The notes: generated from the letters alone by a model not told the origin. A stretch of DNA of 64,000 nt from Chryseolinea serpens (GCF_900129725.1 NZ_FQWQ01000001.1:868001-932000); one strand, 5' to 3'; counted from the stretch's first letter, positions 45,201 to 53,960 are shown. Numbers and translations: made by a program.

Positions 45201-45512
45201 AAAGTCAAGCTTCAGGGTTTCGCCAAGTTTAAGGGTGATGTCCGAAAGTTTTTCTACCTGATAGCCTACAAAAGTAACGGTGGCTTCATAGGGTCCGCCC
45301 GGGTTCAGGTTGCGCAGCGCATAGCGTCCGTCAACGTTGGTGGCTACGCCATACACCGTGTTGGTGGGCTTGTACACCAGCTGAATCGTTGCTCCCGGAA
45401 GATCGTCGCCCTTGGCGTCGGTGATCTTGCCGCTGACCGAACTGGTGGTCACCTGGGCGTGGATCAGGAAAGGAATGGATAAAAATAAACAAATCGATAG
45501 TATCGTTTTCAT
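42261..45512 (-). CDS. Oar-like TonB-dependent receptor with an N-terminal carboxypeptidase-regulatory domain
   Basis: 1083 residues. Signal peptide to IHAQ; carboxypeptidase-regulatory-like domain (VSGKITDAKGDDLPGATI through LNPGGPYEATVTFVGYQ); an ELKEESTQLQEVQVIAG-type TonB box; plug (KEQIQSLPTLSRSFSDFTRL, then FRYNNITLDGAINND); and a long barrel from about 260, with many strands and a C-terminal LGVRYSF. This is the Oar family rather than SusC: there is no SusD partner, and the plug has the LTPQASNNSFAG motif. Substrate unknown. It is monocistronic, ended by the terminator at 42203. Confidence 0.95.
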   Translation of the reverse strand: MKTILSICLFLSIPFLIHAQVTTSSVSGKITDAKGDDLPGATIQLVYKPTNTVYGVATNVDGRYALRNLNPGGPYEATVTFVGYQVEKLSDITLKLGETLKLDFQLKEESTQLQEVQVIAGNILDLNKTGASNSVSKEQIQSLPTLSRSFSDFTRLTPQASNNSFAGTNFRYNNITLDGAINNDAIGFSPSLGGVSGTANQPGSSTRTNSFSLDAIQEVQVQLAPYDVTLGNFTGGSINAVSRSGSNNVTGSVYGFGRNSAITGKYKGSDKLGDGSISSAYHDYQTGFRVGFPLVKDKLFWFTNEEITRSQIPLFFPAGAPNYFMTTDIANQIVNKLNTLPVSTYNPTGGYDPGATQDYNIYSKSVKFFNRLDWIINKNHSLAIRNNSVISEASNLERSTTEFQFGNYDFVQKNHNISTVAELKSRFGNATSNSLILGYTDITDSRNPNGSLFPQIQINGIGSGHALIGTNREAAVFNMHQKTFEVTDNFRWFTGNHSFTFGTHNEFYKIDYTFINSYNGRFDYASLADFLADKPSRMRAIYNPGDNSLANNLANSPAKFNISLNSLYVQDELAVNSKLVLTYGLRADMTVMPSTPPADSHALFPNPPANYGTTYTYDHPVASNTNKFFGQVYVSPRVGFNYDVKGDKSLVLRGGSGLFTGRIPFAWLGYAYVNDGKTYAAMDLNPPKAGTPIPTDPTQFKNFAAANGSANRNELDLIDKNFQMPRMWRSNLAVDFVLGDGYKLTLEGLYTKTIKDVQIKQINLKDSVYYAATDVGQQQPLYLSGGATGNRVSNAFSSVYLITNTNKGSRYSLTAQLSKQYAFGLGFMAAYTYGQSKDILNGIRNSPESGWQLNQALNPNNPALTYSNFDIRHRIVATVQYRKAWNEKLTSYISLISTNQSGSPFTWVNTANSNLTRSGQQIDLMFIPASADQINLVDRKNADGTTTTAAQQYADLADFINKDPYLSKHKGEFTERNAARTPWNNLLDLRLMQDINLKVGEKTHTLQITFDVINFSNMLNKSWGTVYFTPNTQNSSVDMGLRVTRANNSTAQPTYTFTRPTSSYSIDQFSSRWQGQLGVRYSF

Positions 45513-45592
45513 AGAAGACGTATTTGAACTAGAACAATAAGCTTTTATAAAGTCGTCTGCAGGAACGTGCAGGAATTCAGATCATGTGAATC

Positions 45593-45874
45593 TTACGCAT
45601 CGGAGTTCACGGCTACCTCGGCCGGCGTCGTGGTGTAACTCCAAAGCTCAGTATGCTGGTCGTTTAACTTCGGTTGACAAACCTTGCCGGTGTTGATGCG
45701 CATCGTCCGTGCCCAAGGTCTTTTCGCCATCTGGACAGAGACCTCGTGTGACATTTCCAGTGCCACATCTGAAAATTCGATCTCATCCTCTTCGGCACGC
45801 TGCTTAAAATCTGCGTTCAGCACACTGGCGTCTACGGCAACGAAGATGATCAGGGCGAACAAGAATGCTTTCAT
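45593..45874 (-). CDS. Small exported hypothetical protein
   Basis: 93 residues with a signal peptide (MKAFLFALIIFVAVDASV). An acidic segment follows (QRAEEDEIEFSDVALEM), then RPWARTMRINTGKVCQPKL, with a single Cys, and a polar end. No known motif. Some small Bacteroidota leader-processed peptides have a similar layout, but I do not recognise a family. It is isolated, with about 80 bases on its 3' side to the start of the Oar-like gene. Confidence 0.55.
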   Translation of the reverse strand: MKAFLFALIIFVAVDASVLNADFKQRAEEDEIEFSDVALEMSHEVSVQMAKRPWARTMRINTGKVCQPKLNDQHTELWSYTTTPAEVAVNSDA

Positions 45875-46065
45875 CTTTTCAGAATCTACGATACAAAGGT
45901 CTCAAAAAAATTGAGGGGCGATTGATAATTGGTGTTGCTAAATCATTAAACCGGAAACAGGGACTTAACATTAAGGAAACATTAGATCGGCCTCATTTCG
46001 GCGCAGTGGGAGGCAGCAATCACTTTTGCGGGAGCTTTATGAGGGTAGCTGGGCCGTTTCTTATA

Positions 46066-46539
46066 TCAGAACCATTTTGTAAAGAATCCTTTTTTTGCTT
46101 TTAAAAAGCCTGAACTAACCTGGTGTTCGATTTCTTTTCTTGTGCCCTCTATCATGTTTTGCTTTTCAAATTCCTGGTACACTAAATTCGAAGGGTCCCT
46201 TAAAATCGAAAGTAGCATATGGTGAGGCTCCACCAACTCCTGTTTTAATAGCTTTGCTTCTAAAGGCGCAATTTTCATAATCTTTTCAGATGACTTTGAA
46301 AGTCTTATGGTTTTGCCCTCTTTATGCCCTCCTCGTTCATGGTGGTTCTTTGTAAGGGTACTGACCATGTCCTCGATATCCATCCCAACGTTAAGCAAGG
46401 CCTTTCTCGTTTGATCATCTATCTTGACAATGCCTAGGAATAAATGCCCAGGAGTGACCTCGGCGGATTCTGCCCTTATGGCTTCTTTATGTGCGTGAAG
46501 TATTACTTCTTCGGATCGCTTTGAAAAATCAAAATCCAT
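46066..46539 (-). CDS. Stand-alone Clp N-terminal (ClpA/ClpC-N) repeat protein
   Basis: 157 residues. Both halves of the Clp N-domain are visible: FSKRSEEVILHAHKEAIRAE with VTPGHLFLGIVKIDDQ, and LSKSSEKIMKIAPLEAKLL with VEPHHMLLSILRDPSNL. There is no AAA module. The N-domain is the substrate- and adaptor-binding part of ClpA/B/C, so an orphan copy could act as an adaptor, decoy or antidote. It lies 15 bases after the 46555-47016 gene and is likely cotranscribed with it. Confidence 0.85.
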   Translation of the reverse strand: MDFDFSKRSEEVILHAHKEAIRAESAEVTPGHLFLGIVKIDDQTRKALLNVGMDIEDMVSTLTKNHHERGGHKEGKTIRLSKSSEKIMKIAPLEAKLLKQELVEPHHMLLSILRDPSNLVYQEFEKQNMIEGTRKEIEHQVSSGFLKAKKGFFTKWF

Positions 46540-46554
46540 GTCGAGCGCAGTTTT

Positions 46555-47016
46555 TTAGGTGTCATATTCACCGTCCCATGGCCAACGAAAGGAAATCGTC
46601 GAACTGGGTTCTAAGTCCACGGTTCTAAACAGCCTGTTTGGCACGTGTCCAAAAACGTGTCCGTCAATGATCGTCTTGAAAGGCCTGACGATGATGTCGG
46701 TATAAGTCACATCTCCCAGTTCGCTTATCAACTCCTCAAGTTTCTTCCGGATTAAGGAGTCGTTCGTTTCAGAAGTCGTCCCTGCAAACCAATGCGTTGT
46801 TGTAAGGTAATTCCCGTCTTTATCAAAGATGTACAAAACAGCATACTCTCGTCTGACTTTTGTCCAGTCATCCGAAACGGGTACTCCTTTCGGAAAAACA
46901 AATGTCTCGTAACCAAAAAACTGCCGGCCGTCACTCGTCTTTCCAATGTAATGTGTGTGATAGTCCTCTTCTCTTTTGATTGGGATCTTTTTCGGTATTA
47001 TGAACCAATTCAACAT
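46555..47016 (-). CDS. Hypothetical protein next to the Clp-N gene
   Basis: 153 residues, cytoplasmic in appearance. Strand-rich: DGRQFFGYETFVFPKGVPV and YAVLYIFDKDGNYLTTTHWF. A helical middle follows (LIRKKLEELISELGDVTYTD), then a Trp-rich end (ISFRWPWDGEYDT). No family recognised. The style resembles small immunity-type or accessory proteins, but no toxin lies beside it. The start ATG at 47016 follows a T-rich stretch. It is cotranscribed with the Clp-N protein downstream. Confidence 0.65.
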   Translation of the reverse strand: MLNWFIIPKKIPIKREEDYHTHYIGKTSDGRQFFGYETFVFPKGVPVSDDWTKVRREYAVLYIFDKDGNYLTTTHWFAGTTSETNDSLIRKKLEELISELGDVTYTDIIVRPFKTIIDGHVFGHVPNRLFRTVDLEPSSTISFRWPWDGEYDT

Positions 47017-47206
47017 TTCTGTTTTTTTAAATTATGCCCAACGTTTTCGGCTAGCCATTGATTTTGAGAAACCAAACTAACAAACTTATCCGAACCGCGC
47101 AATGGGTGGATACCTTATAGAGGGCTCTGTCAAATGGTCGATCGGCTCCAAACTACGATGCCAACGCCCCGATTCTTGCCACGGCACTTCATCAACAAGC
47201 CGATAT

Positions 47207-47260
47207 CACATCGCGCATTCCCCTACGCACGTTGCGAATATTTTCCGGACCGCGCGAAGG
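47207..47260. repeat. 54-bp direct repeat, copy 1
   Basis: CACATCGCGCATTCCCCTAC begins a 54-base block that recurs at 47913-47966 with only two mismatches. This copy lies just beyond the 3' end of the lipoprotein gene 47285-47800. The flanks show weaker, patchy similarity. Confidence 0.85.
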
Positions 47261-47284
47261 CTGGGTATAGCTGCAGGTTCACCG

Positions 47285-47800
47285 CTAACGATTTCCAACC
47301 TCTGTTTTAATACTTTGAAAGACCTCTCGCATTTGCTGTACTCGCTCCCGGCATTCGGAATCGTATTTACTCTCCGGCAGATCGAACCAGCTAATCTTTA
47401 ACGGCCCCCCTGGCTCCGGCATAAAAAGTCTATTCCGCTCCGCACTAATCGACGGGCACAGCCATGCATCTGACATAAAAACATCCCGTATTCTCACCGC
47501 TACACTCCGGCCATCGGCAAGGGTTATCAAAAAGGTGCCCCCAAAAAATTCGCCCCTGACCTTTGACAATTCGCTCGCAATATTCTCATCGATATAAAGA
47601 TCTATAGCCTTAGTCCTCGCCGTCGAATCAGGCCCTTGACCTATTGAATAGGAAGTGTCTTTTATTGACTCCACCTGATGCCCCTGGAAAGAGAACAAAA
47701 CTGAATCCTGCTGACTTAAAAACTCAAACTTGCTTTGGGGGCTCGAACAACTTATCGTACACAGCACGAGGCAGATAACAGTCCATTTGAATTTCACCAT
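47285..47800 (-). CDS. Hypothetical lipoprotein flanked by direct repeats
   Basis: 171 residues with a lipobox at VLCTISC, where the Cys is followed by SSPQ. The mature part has FFGGTFLITLADGRSVAVRI and VFMSDAWLCPSISAE, with a Cys pair elsewhere (WLCPSI and DSECRERV). The end is a charged helix. No recognised family. The pair of 54-bp direct repeats, one on each side, suggests a gene moved or duplicated with its flanks. Confidence 0.65.
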   Translation of the reverse strand: MVKFKWTVICLVLCTISCSSPQSKFEFLSQQDSVLFSFQGHQVESIKDTSYSIGQGPDSTARTKAIDLYIDENIASELSKVRGEFFGGTFLITLADGRSVAVRIRDVFMSDAWLCPSISAERNRLFMPEPGGPLKISWFDLPESKYDSECRERVQQMREVFQSIKTEVGNR

Positions 47801-47912
47801 TAAACATTGTTTGATTTCTGGAATCTAAGCAGAAGCACGCACAACCGATCTTCATTTTAGGTCAAACTTACAGCAAATGCTCCTATCGCACATGCCTCAT
47901 CAGCGACGTACC

Positions 47913-47966
47913 CACATCGCGCATTCCCCTACGCACTTTGCGAATATTTTCCGGACCACGCGAAGG
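47913..47966. repeat. 54-bp direct repeat, copy 2
   Basis: Same orientation as copy 1 and 706 bases away; differences are G/T and G/A. The gap 47801-48141 (341 bases) otherwise contains only AT-rich leader sequence for the downstream oxidoreductase gene. Confidence 0.85.
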
Positions 47967-48141
47967 GCTCTTTTCCTGCTGACCGTTAGGTTTTTCCGTG
48001 TGCCTCCCGCACACCAAAATAATAGGGTCCAATTTCATCCATTGACCCAAAAAATGTTTTTAAAAAACTCGATTAATATACTTATTGCATACCAAGTCTT
48101 ACAAGAATGTCTCAACAGAGGCACCTAACCTATACCAAGAA

Positions 48142-49422
48142 ATGAAAAAGAAGAACGTCAGCTTAAAAGAAAGCTCCCGCAGAGACTTCCTGAAGAAATC
48201 GGCCCTGGCCCTGGGTGCTTTTGCCATCGTGCCCCGCCATGTACTGGGCAAAGGTTTTATCGCCCCCAGCGACACCCTCACCAAAGGCATCATCGGTGTG
48301 GGCGGCATGGGACGTGGCCACATTCCCTATGAAGGCACAAAAGTGATCGCCATGTGCGATGTGGATAAAATCCATTTGAAGGAGGGCATTGCCCTGGCCG
48401 GCGGAAATGTGCGAGGCTATTCCGATTTCAGAGAACTGATCGCCCAACCCGATATCGACGTGGTCCACATTGCCACCCCGCCCCATTGGCACGGCCTCAT
48501 GTCGGTGATGGCGGCCCAGGCTGGCAAGGACGTGTGGTGCGAGAAACCCATGACCCGGACCATCGGCGAAGGAAAACGCGTGGTGGAAGCCATGGAGCAA
48601 TACGGCCGCATGTTCAGGCTCAACACGTGGTTCCGTTTCAAAGACAACTTCTATGGCCTCGGCACCGAAGTGAAACCCCTGAAAAAGGCCGTGGACAGCG
48701 GCATTCTGGGCTGGCCCCTCAAAGTGACCATCAGCGGCGTGACCGGGTTCAACTGGAAATTCTATTGGGTCGGTAAAACCAACCTCGAACCCACACCCGT
48801 GCCCCAGGAACTGGACTACGATATGTGGCTGGGTCCTGCACAATACAAACCCTACAACCCCCACCGCGTGCACAGCACCTTTAGAGGCTACTGGGACTAC
48901 GACGGCGGTGGACTCGGCGACATGGGACAACACTACATCGACCCCGTGCAATACTTCCTCGGCAAAGACAACACCAGCCCCATCCGCGTGGACGTGGACG
49001 CGCCCCAGCAACACGACGACGCCGTGGGAACCTGGAGAAGGATCGAGTTTACCTATGCCGACGGTTGCAAGATCATCCTCGACGGCGAAAACAAAGACAC
49101 CTCCGTGCCCTACATCGAAGGCCCCAAAGGAAAGATCTACCGTGGCTTCCGGTCAGACATTCCCAACATCCTCAAAGTGATCGACACCTTGCCCGATCCC
49201 GAACCCCAGGTAGGCCTGTTTTCGGATGCCGTGAAGACCCGCAAGAAATTCGCCCTCAACGAATTGAACGGCCACCGCTCTGCCACCATCGTGAACATGG
49301 GCAAGATCGCCCTGCAATTGGGCCGGTCCCTGGACTTCGACCCGGTGAAACAGGAGTTCATCAACGATGAGGCGGCAAACCGCCTGATCCATCAGCCCAT
49401 GCGCGGCGCCTGGAAAATCTAG
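48142..49422 (+). CDS. Tat-exported Gfo/Idh/MocA-family oxidoreductase
   Basis: 426 residues from the ATG at 48142; a TTG 57 bases upstream is in frame but would bury the signal. The twin-arginine signal is explicit: SRRDFLKKSALALGAFAIVP. The NAD-binding fold follows (KGIIGVGGMGRGH), then the family markers HIATPPHWHGLMSVMAAQAG, DVWCEKPMTRTIGEG and GLGDMGQHYIDPVQYFLG. The enzyme uses a bound nicotinamide and oxidises or reduces sugars. Exported members with DUF1080 neighbours are proposed or shown to be 3-dehydrogenases of glycosides. It heads the operon with the two following genes. Confidence 0.93.
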   Translation: MKKKNVSLKESSRRDFLKKSALALGAFAIVPRHVLGKGFIAPSDTLTKGIIGVGGMGRGHIPYEGTKVIAMCDVDKIHLKEGIALAGGNVRGYSDFRELIAQPDIDVVHIATPPHWHGLMSVMAAQAGKDVWCEKPMTRTIGEGKRVVEAMEQYGRMFRLNTWFRFKDNFYGLGTEVKPLKKAVDSGILGWPLKVTISGVTGFNWKFYWVGKTNLEPTPVPQELDYDMWLGPAQYKPYNPHRVHSTFRGYWDYDGGGLGDMGQHYIDPVQYFLGKDNTSPIRVDVDAPQQHDDAVGTWRRIEFTYADGCKIILDGENKDTSVPYIEGPKGKIYRGFRSDIPNILKVIDTLPDPEPQVGLFSDAVKTRKKFALNELNGHRSATIVNMGKIALQLGRSLDFDPVKQEFINDEAANRLIHQPMRGAWKI

Positions 49423-49449
49423 TCATTACGTAAAGAACCTATCGAAAAA

Positions 49450-52400
49450 ATGAAACCAACTACCTTCATACGCATCGCCCTGTTCCTGTCCCTGCTCATT
49501 CCCCAAGTGCTTTGGGCCCAGGACCAGCGTTTGATGAAAACAAAAGTAGCGGACGTACTGGCCCTGCTGCCCGCCACCGACAATCCCCAGGCCCTCCGCC
49601 TCTACAAGGAAATCATAGGCTTTGGCGACCCCGGCATCGCGGCCCTCACCGAAGGGGTTCAGCCCAATGGCAACGCCGCGGGCATACCCTATCGCTATGG
49701 CGTGTCCCTCCTCACCCACTATGCCACCTCCAAAGAGGACAAGGCACAAATTGAACGCGCCTACCTGGCAGCGCTGGGAAAGACTAGCGACGTGGAAGTG
49801 AAAGCCTATTTCATTGACAACCTGAAGCTGATCGGCTCCAATGCCGCTGTGACTGTGCTGGCGCCCTACATCTCCGACAAAGACCTCTTCAACCAGGCGG
49901 TCTCCGCTTTGGTTTCTATCGACACGGACGATGCGCGGAAGGCCATTGCCAACGCCGTGGCTAGTCAGCCGGCAGAGACGCAGATAAAACTGATCAAGTC
50001 CCTCGGCACCTTTAAGTATAAACCTGCCCTGTCATCCATCACTACGCTGGCCGCCAGCAATGATCCGCAGGTGAAGAAACAAGCATTGTGGGCCCTCGCC
50101 TTGCTGGCCGATGCCACGTCATCAAACCTCCTGCTGGCAGAAGCAAAAAAAGTGGGGTTCAAGAACGATCCTACCGAAGCCACCGTGGCGCTGGTAGAGT
50201 ACCTACACCAAATCACGGTGAACGGGAACGCCACACTGGCAAAGGAGATCAGCAACACCATGTTGGAGAACACCCCGGCACCTGACCAACAACACTTCAG
50301 ACTCGCCGCCTTGAAAGGCCTCACGTTGGCCGATCCCGATGGCTCCGTAAAGGTCCTCATCAAAGACCGCAGCCTGTTTGATAGCGAATATCAAAAAGAG
50401 GTACTGAAGGTCGCCGTACTTTCTGCCAATCGTCCCGAAGCCTTGAAGAGCTGGACAAAGGAATATAAAAAAGCAACGGGTGCGGCACAGGCCGATATCC
50501 TGGCGATGTTGTCGAAAGCAAATCGCAATGCAGGTTTTATCGAAAGCACCGTATTGCCCGCCCTTTCGTCCAAAGAACAGCAAACCCGCATGACAGCCGC
50601 GGCGGAGATTGCCGCGAGCAAAGACAAAAAGTATGTCGCCGCCCTGTTGGACTACTTGCTCCGTTCAACGGATGACACAGAACTCGCTGCAGCAAAAGCA
50701 GCGACGCTCCAATTGGCCGGCAAGGAAAACGGTGCACTGATCGCTCAGAAAATAGAAACCGCCCAACCGAAGAACAAAGTTGCCCTCGTTCAGATGTTGG
50801 GAGCCCGACGCGCCACCGATCAATTTGATGTGGTCGCCAAACTCACCGCCTCCAATGATGCCGCTGTGAAAAGCGCTGCGTTCGAGGCACTCCCCGCCGT
50901 TTCGGCTGGCAGCAACACGCCGGCATTGCTCACCATGCTCGCGGCAACCGAAAACGAGAATGAGATAAAGGCCATTCAGTCTGCGCTCGCTTCTGGCCTG
51001 GACACCAATTCCGTCGCCCTGTTGGACGCCGCCTACGCAAAAGAAAAAACCAAGTTGCTTCCCGTTCTTCCCTACGTAAAAGACAGCGGTGCCTTGGAAA
51101 AAGTCGTCGCGTCTTTCTATAAAGGCGAAGGAAAAGAAAAGGAAGTTGCCTTTGAAGCGCTCACCCACTGGCAGAACAACGATGCCGCCAGAACCTTGCT
51201 TGCCATTCGCAAAGACGAAAGCTTAAAGAAATATCACGCTGCCGCATTCGACGCGTTCATTTCACAAGTGGCCGCCTCTACCTGGCCCGACGATGAGAAG
51301 CTGCTCCTGCTGCGCGAGGTCATGCCCCTGGCCGCCAACAAGGACGAACAAAGCAACGTCATTGAAGCTGCCGGTCGCGTGAGAACATTTTTGTCGCTCA
51401 TGTTCGTATCCCAATACATCGACGATGCCAACCTCAGCAGTGCGGCCAGCCGCTCGGCCATGCAGATTGCGCTGCCCACGTCCGATGCCAAACCCGGTCT
51501 CACCGGTGTTGAAGTACGCAACACCCTGCAACACATGTTGGACAAACTCACGGGCGCCGACAGTCAATACGAACGCATCGACATACGCACCTACATGGAA
51601 AAGATGCCTTACACAAAAGGATATGAGTCGATCTTCAATGGCAAGGATCTCTCCGGCTGGCAAGGCCTGGTAGAGAATCCGATCGCACGTTCTAAAATGA
51701 CCAAGGAAGTGCTCGCCAAAAAACAGGCGGAAGCCAACGCCAAAGTGAAAAACAACTGGAGCGTGAAAGACGGCTGCATCTACTTCCAAGGCGACGGCGC
51801 CAACCTCTGCACCGCACGCCCCTATGGCGATTTTGAAATGCTCGTCGACTGGAAGATCTCCAAAAACGGCGACAGCGGAATCTATCTCCGCGGCTCTCCG
51901 CAAATACAGATCTGGGACCTGGCCCGCATCGACGTCGGCGCGCAGGTGGGTTCCGGTGGCCTGTACAACAATCAAAAGGAAAGAAGCACACCCCTTGTAG
52001 TGGCCGACAACCCGATTGGTGAATGGAACACGTTCCACATCAAAATGATCGGCGACCGCGTAACGGTGCACCTCAACGGCGTGCTGGTAGTCGACAATGT
52101 GGTCATGGAAAATTACTGGGATCGCACACTCCCCATCTTCGCCGAAGAAGCCATCGAACTGCAAGCGCACGGCACCGAACTGGCCTTCCGCAATCTCTAT
52201 GTGAAAGAACTCAACTCGAAGCCGTATCAACTTACACCGGAAGAAAAAGCACAAGGCTATAACGTCCTCTTCAACGGCAAAGACCTCGACGGATGGGTGG
52301 GCAACAAAACGGATTATGTCGTGGAAGACAACACCATCGCCATCTATCCCACAAACGAAAGCCACGGCAACCTGAACACCGAAAAAGAATACAGCGACTT

Positions 52401-52833
52401 CATCTTCCGCTTTGAGTTCCAGCTCACTCCCGGCGCCAACAACGGACTGGGTATACACGCCCCGTTAGAAGGCGATGTGGCTTACGTTGGAAAAGAGATC
52501 CAGATCCTCGACAACACGGCACCGGTATATTCCAAACTGGAAGTTTACCAATATCACGGCTCCGTCTACGGCATAATACCGGCGAAGCGCGAGTTCCTGA
52601 AACCCCTGGGCGAATGGAACTATGAAGAAGTGCAGGTGAAAGGCGACAACATCAAAGTGACCCTCAACGGCACAGTGATCGTGGAAGGCGACGTGAAAAA
52701 AGCCTCCAAGAACGGTACCCTCGATCACAAGGACCATCCGGGCTTGAACAGCCACAAAGGTCACATTGCCTTTCTGGGCCACGGCACCGTCGTAAAATTC
52801 AAAAACATCCGGATCAAAGACCTCTCCAAATAA
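49450..52833 (+). CDS. HEAT-repeat protein fused to two DUF1080 (3-keto-disaccharide hydrolase) domains
   Basis: 1127 residues. Signal peptide to VLWAQ. Residues about 30-690 form HEAT-like helical repeats (repeated hydrophobic helices such as LKSLGTFKYKPALSSITTLA). DUF1080 domain 1 spans about 722-918 (SIFNGKDLSGWQGL, IYFQGDGANLCTARPYGDFE, DSGIYLRG). Domain 2 spans about 936-1125 (VLFNGKDLDGWVGN, ANNGLGIHAPLEGD, EIQILDN). DUF1080 is now known as a 3-keto-disaccharide hydrolase in Bacteroidota. The fusion to HEAT repeats and duplication are unusual. It is 27 bases after the oxidoreductase gene. Confidence 0.92.
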   Translation: MKPTTFIRIALFLSLLIPQVLWAQDQRLMKTKVADVLALLPATDNPQALRLYKEIIGFGDPGIAALTEGVQPNGNAAGIPYRYGVSLLTHYATSKEDKAQIERAYLAALGKTSDVEVKAYFIDNLKLIGSNAAVTVLAPYISDKDLFNQAVSALVSIDTDDARKAIANAVASQPAETQIKLIKSLGTFKYKPALSSITTLAASNDPQVKKQALWALALLADATSSNLLLAEAKKVGFKNDPTEATVALVEYLHQITVNGNATLAKEISNTMLENTPAPDQQHFRLAALKGLTLADPDGSVKVLIKDRSLFDSEYQKEVLKVAVLSANRPEALKSWTKEYKKATGAAQADILAMLSKANRNAGFIESTVLPALSSKEQQTRMTAAAEIAASKDKKYVAALLDYLLRSTDDTELAAAKAATLQLAGKENGALIAQKIETAQPKNKVALVQMLGARRATDQFDVVAKLTASNDAAVKSAAFEALPAVSAGSNTPALLTMLAATENENEIKAIQSALASGLDTNSVALLDAAYAKEKTKLLPVLPYVKDSGALEKVVASFYKGEGKEKEVAFEALTHWQNNDAARTLLAIRKDESLKKYHAAAFDAFISQVAASTWPDDEKLLLLREVMPLAANKDEQSNVIEAAGRVRTFLSLMFVSQYIDDANLSSAASRSAMQIALPTSDAKPGLTGVEVRNTLQHMLDKLTGADSQYERIDIRTYMEKMPYTKGYESIFNGKDLSGWQGLVENPIARSKMTKEVLAKKQAEANAKVKNNWSVKDGCIYFQGDGANLCTARPYGDFEMLVDWKISKNGDSGIYLRGSPQIQIWDLARIDVGAQVGSGGLYNNQKERSTPLVVADNPIGEWNTFHIKMIGDRVTVHLNGVLVVDNVVMENYWDRTLPIFAEEAIELQAHGTELAFRNLYVKELNSKPYQLTPEEKAQGYNVLFNGKDLDGWVGNKTDYVVEDNTIAIYPTNESHGNLNTEKEYSDFIFRFEFQLTPGANNGLGIHAPLEGDVAYVGKEIQILDNTAPVYSKLEVYQYHGSVYGIIPAKREFLKPLGEWNYEEVQVKGDNIKVTLNGTVIVEGDVKKASKNGTLDHKDHPGLNSHKGHIAFLGHGTVVKFKNIRIKDLSK

Positions 52834-52850
52834 AAACCCGACCCCGTAGC

Positions 52851-53960
52851 ATGGCTTCCATCACCCCAACCCAACGCCTGTATTCCCTCGACGCCCTCCG
52901 GGGCTTCGACATGTTCTGGATCATCGGCGGCGAAGAGATCTTTCACGCCCTTGCCAAGATCACCGGCTCACCGGCGATGGAAGCCATTGCTCATCAATTC
53001 ACCCATCCCGATTGGCATGGGTTCAGAATCTATGACCTCATCTTCCCACTCTTCCTCTTCCTTGCCGGCGTAGCCACCCCCTACTCCATGGCCAAGGAAC
53101 TGGAGAAGGGCAAGACGCGCGAGCAACTGTTGCTCAAGGTCATCAAACGAGGATTGATCCTCGTCGTGCTCGGCGTCATTCACAACAACGGGCTGGAACT
53201 TAAACCCATCGCCGAGATCCGTTTCGGCAGCGTGCTGGGACGCATCGGTCTCGCCTACATGTTTGCCAACATCATCTTCCTCTACACCAAACAACGCGGA
53301 CAGATCATCTGGTTTTGGTCGCTGCTCATAGGCTACTGGCTGCTTCTGCTCTTCAACGCAGCCCCCGGATTTGCCGCCGGCGATCTCACCATGGAAGGAA
53401 ACTTCGCCTCCTACCTCGACCGCCTCCTCATGCCCGGCCGCCTCTACAAAGGCATCCACGACCCCGAAGGCCTGGTCTCCACCATCCCCGCCATCAGTAC
53501 GGCGCTGCTGGGGATCTTCACCGGCAATCTCTTAAAATACGGCACGCAAACCGCGACGCGAAAGGCACTCCAGATGCTGATCATGGGATTGGTTTCTCTC
53601 ATTCTTGCGCAGGTCTGGAACCTGGTGTTCCCCATCAACAAGAATCTGTGGTCCAGCTCATTCGTGCTGCACGTCGGTGGATTGAGCCTGATCCTGCTGT
53701 CGCTCTTCTACTACATCATCGATGTGAAAGGAATAAAAAAATGGGCCTTCTTCTTCACCATCATCGGCATGAACTCCATCCTCATCTACATGTCAGGAGA
53801 TTTCATTAACTGGGACTACACGACGAAGTCGATCTTTGGCTGGTTGCTACAACTCGCAGGAGAACCCTGGAACGCGCTGGTGTATGTGATCTGCTATCTC
53901 GCCATGGAGTGGGTATTCTTGTATTTCTTATATCGCAAGAATGTGTTCTTGAGGGTGTAA
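52851..53960 (+). CDS. DUF5009/HGSNAT-like polytopic membrane acyltransferase-like protein
   Basis: 369 residues with about nine TM segments. It starts SLDALRGFDMFWIIGGEEIF, the family signature, and continues with PLFLFLAGVATPYSMAKELEKG, VLGVIHNNGLELKPIAEIRF, and GRIGLAYMFANIIFLY. The related human protein HGSNAT transfers acetyl groups to glucosamine across the lysosomal membrane. Bacterial function is not settled. The gene is 17 bases after the DUF1080 gene, so it joins the sugar-processing operon, probably acting on the released sugar or on a lipid-linked donor. Confidence 0.88.
   Translation: MASITPTQRLYSLDALRGFDMFWIIGGEEIFHALAKITGSPAMEAIAHQFTHPDWHGFRIYDLIFPLFLFLAGVATPYSMAKELEKGKTREQLLLKVIKRGLILVVLGVIHNNGLELKPIAEIRFGSVLGRIGLAYMFANIIFLYTKQRGQIIWFWSLLIGYWLLLLFNAAPGFAAGDLTMEGNFASYLDRLLMPGRLYKGIHDPEGLVSTIPAISTALLGIFTGNLLKYGTQTATRKALQMLIMGLVSLILAQVWNLVFPINKNLWSSSFVLHVGGLSLILLSLFYYIIDVKGIKKWAFFFTIIGMNSILIYMSGDFINWDYTTKSIFGWLLQLAGEPWNALVYVICYLAMEWVFLYFLYRKNVFLRV

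Noticed and set aside
47036-47991. Integron attC sites around the lipoprotein gene (GCCCAAC near 47036 and GTTAGGT near 47985)
   Set aside because: The two short boxes do not pair within a normal attC length, no integrase gene is present, and such 7-mers occur by chance.
51262-52458. 398-codon minus-strand frame within the DUF1080 region
   Set aside because: Antisense shadow of two clear DUF1080 domains.
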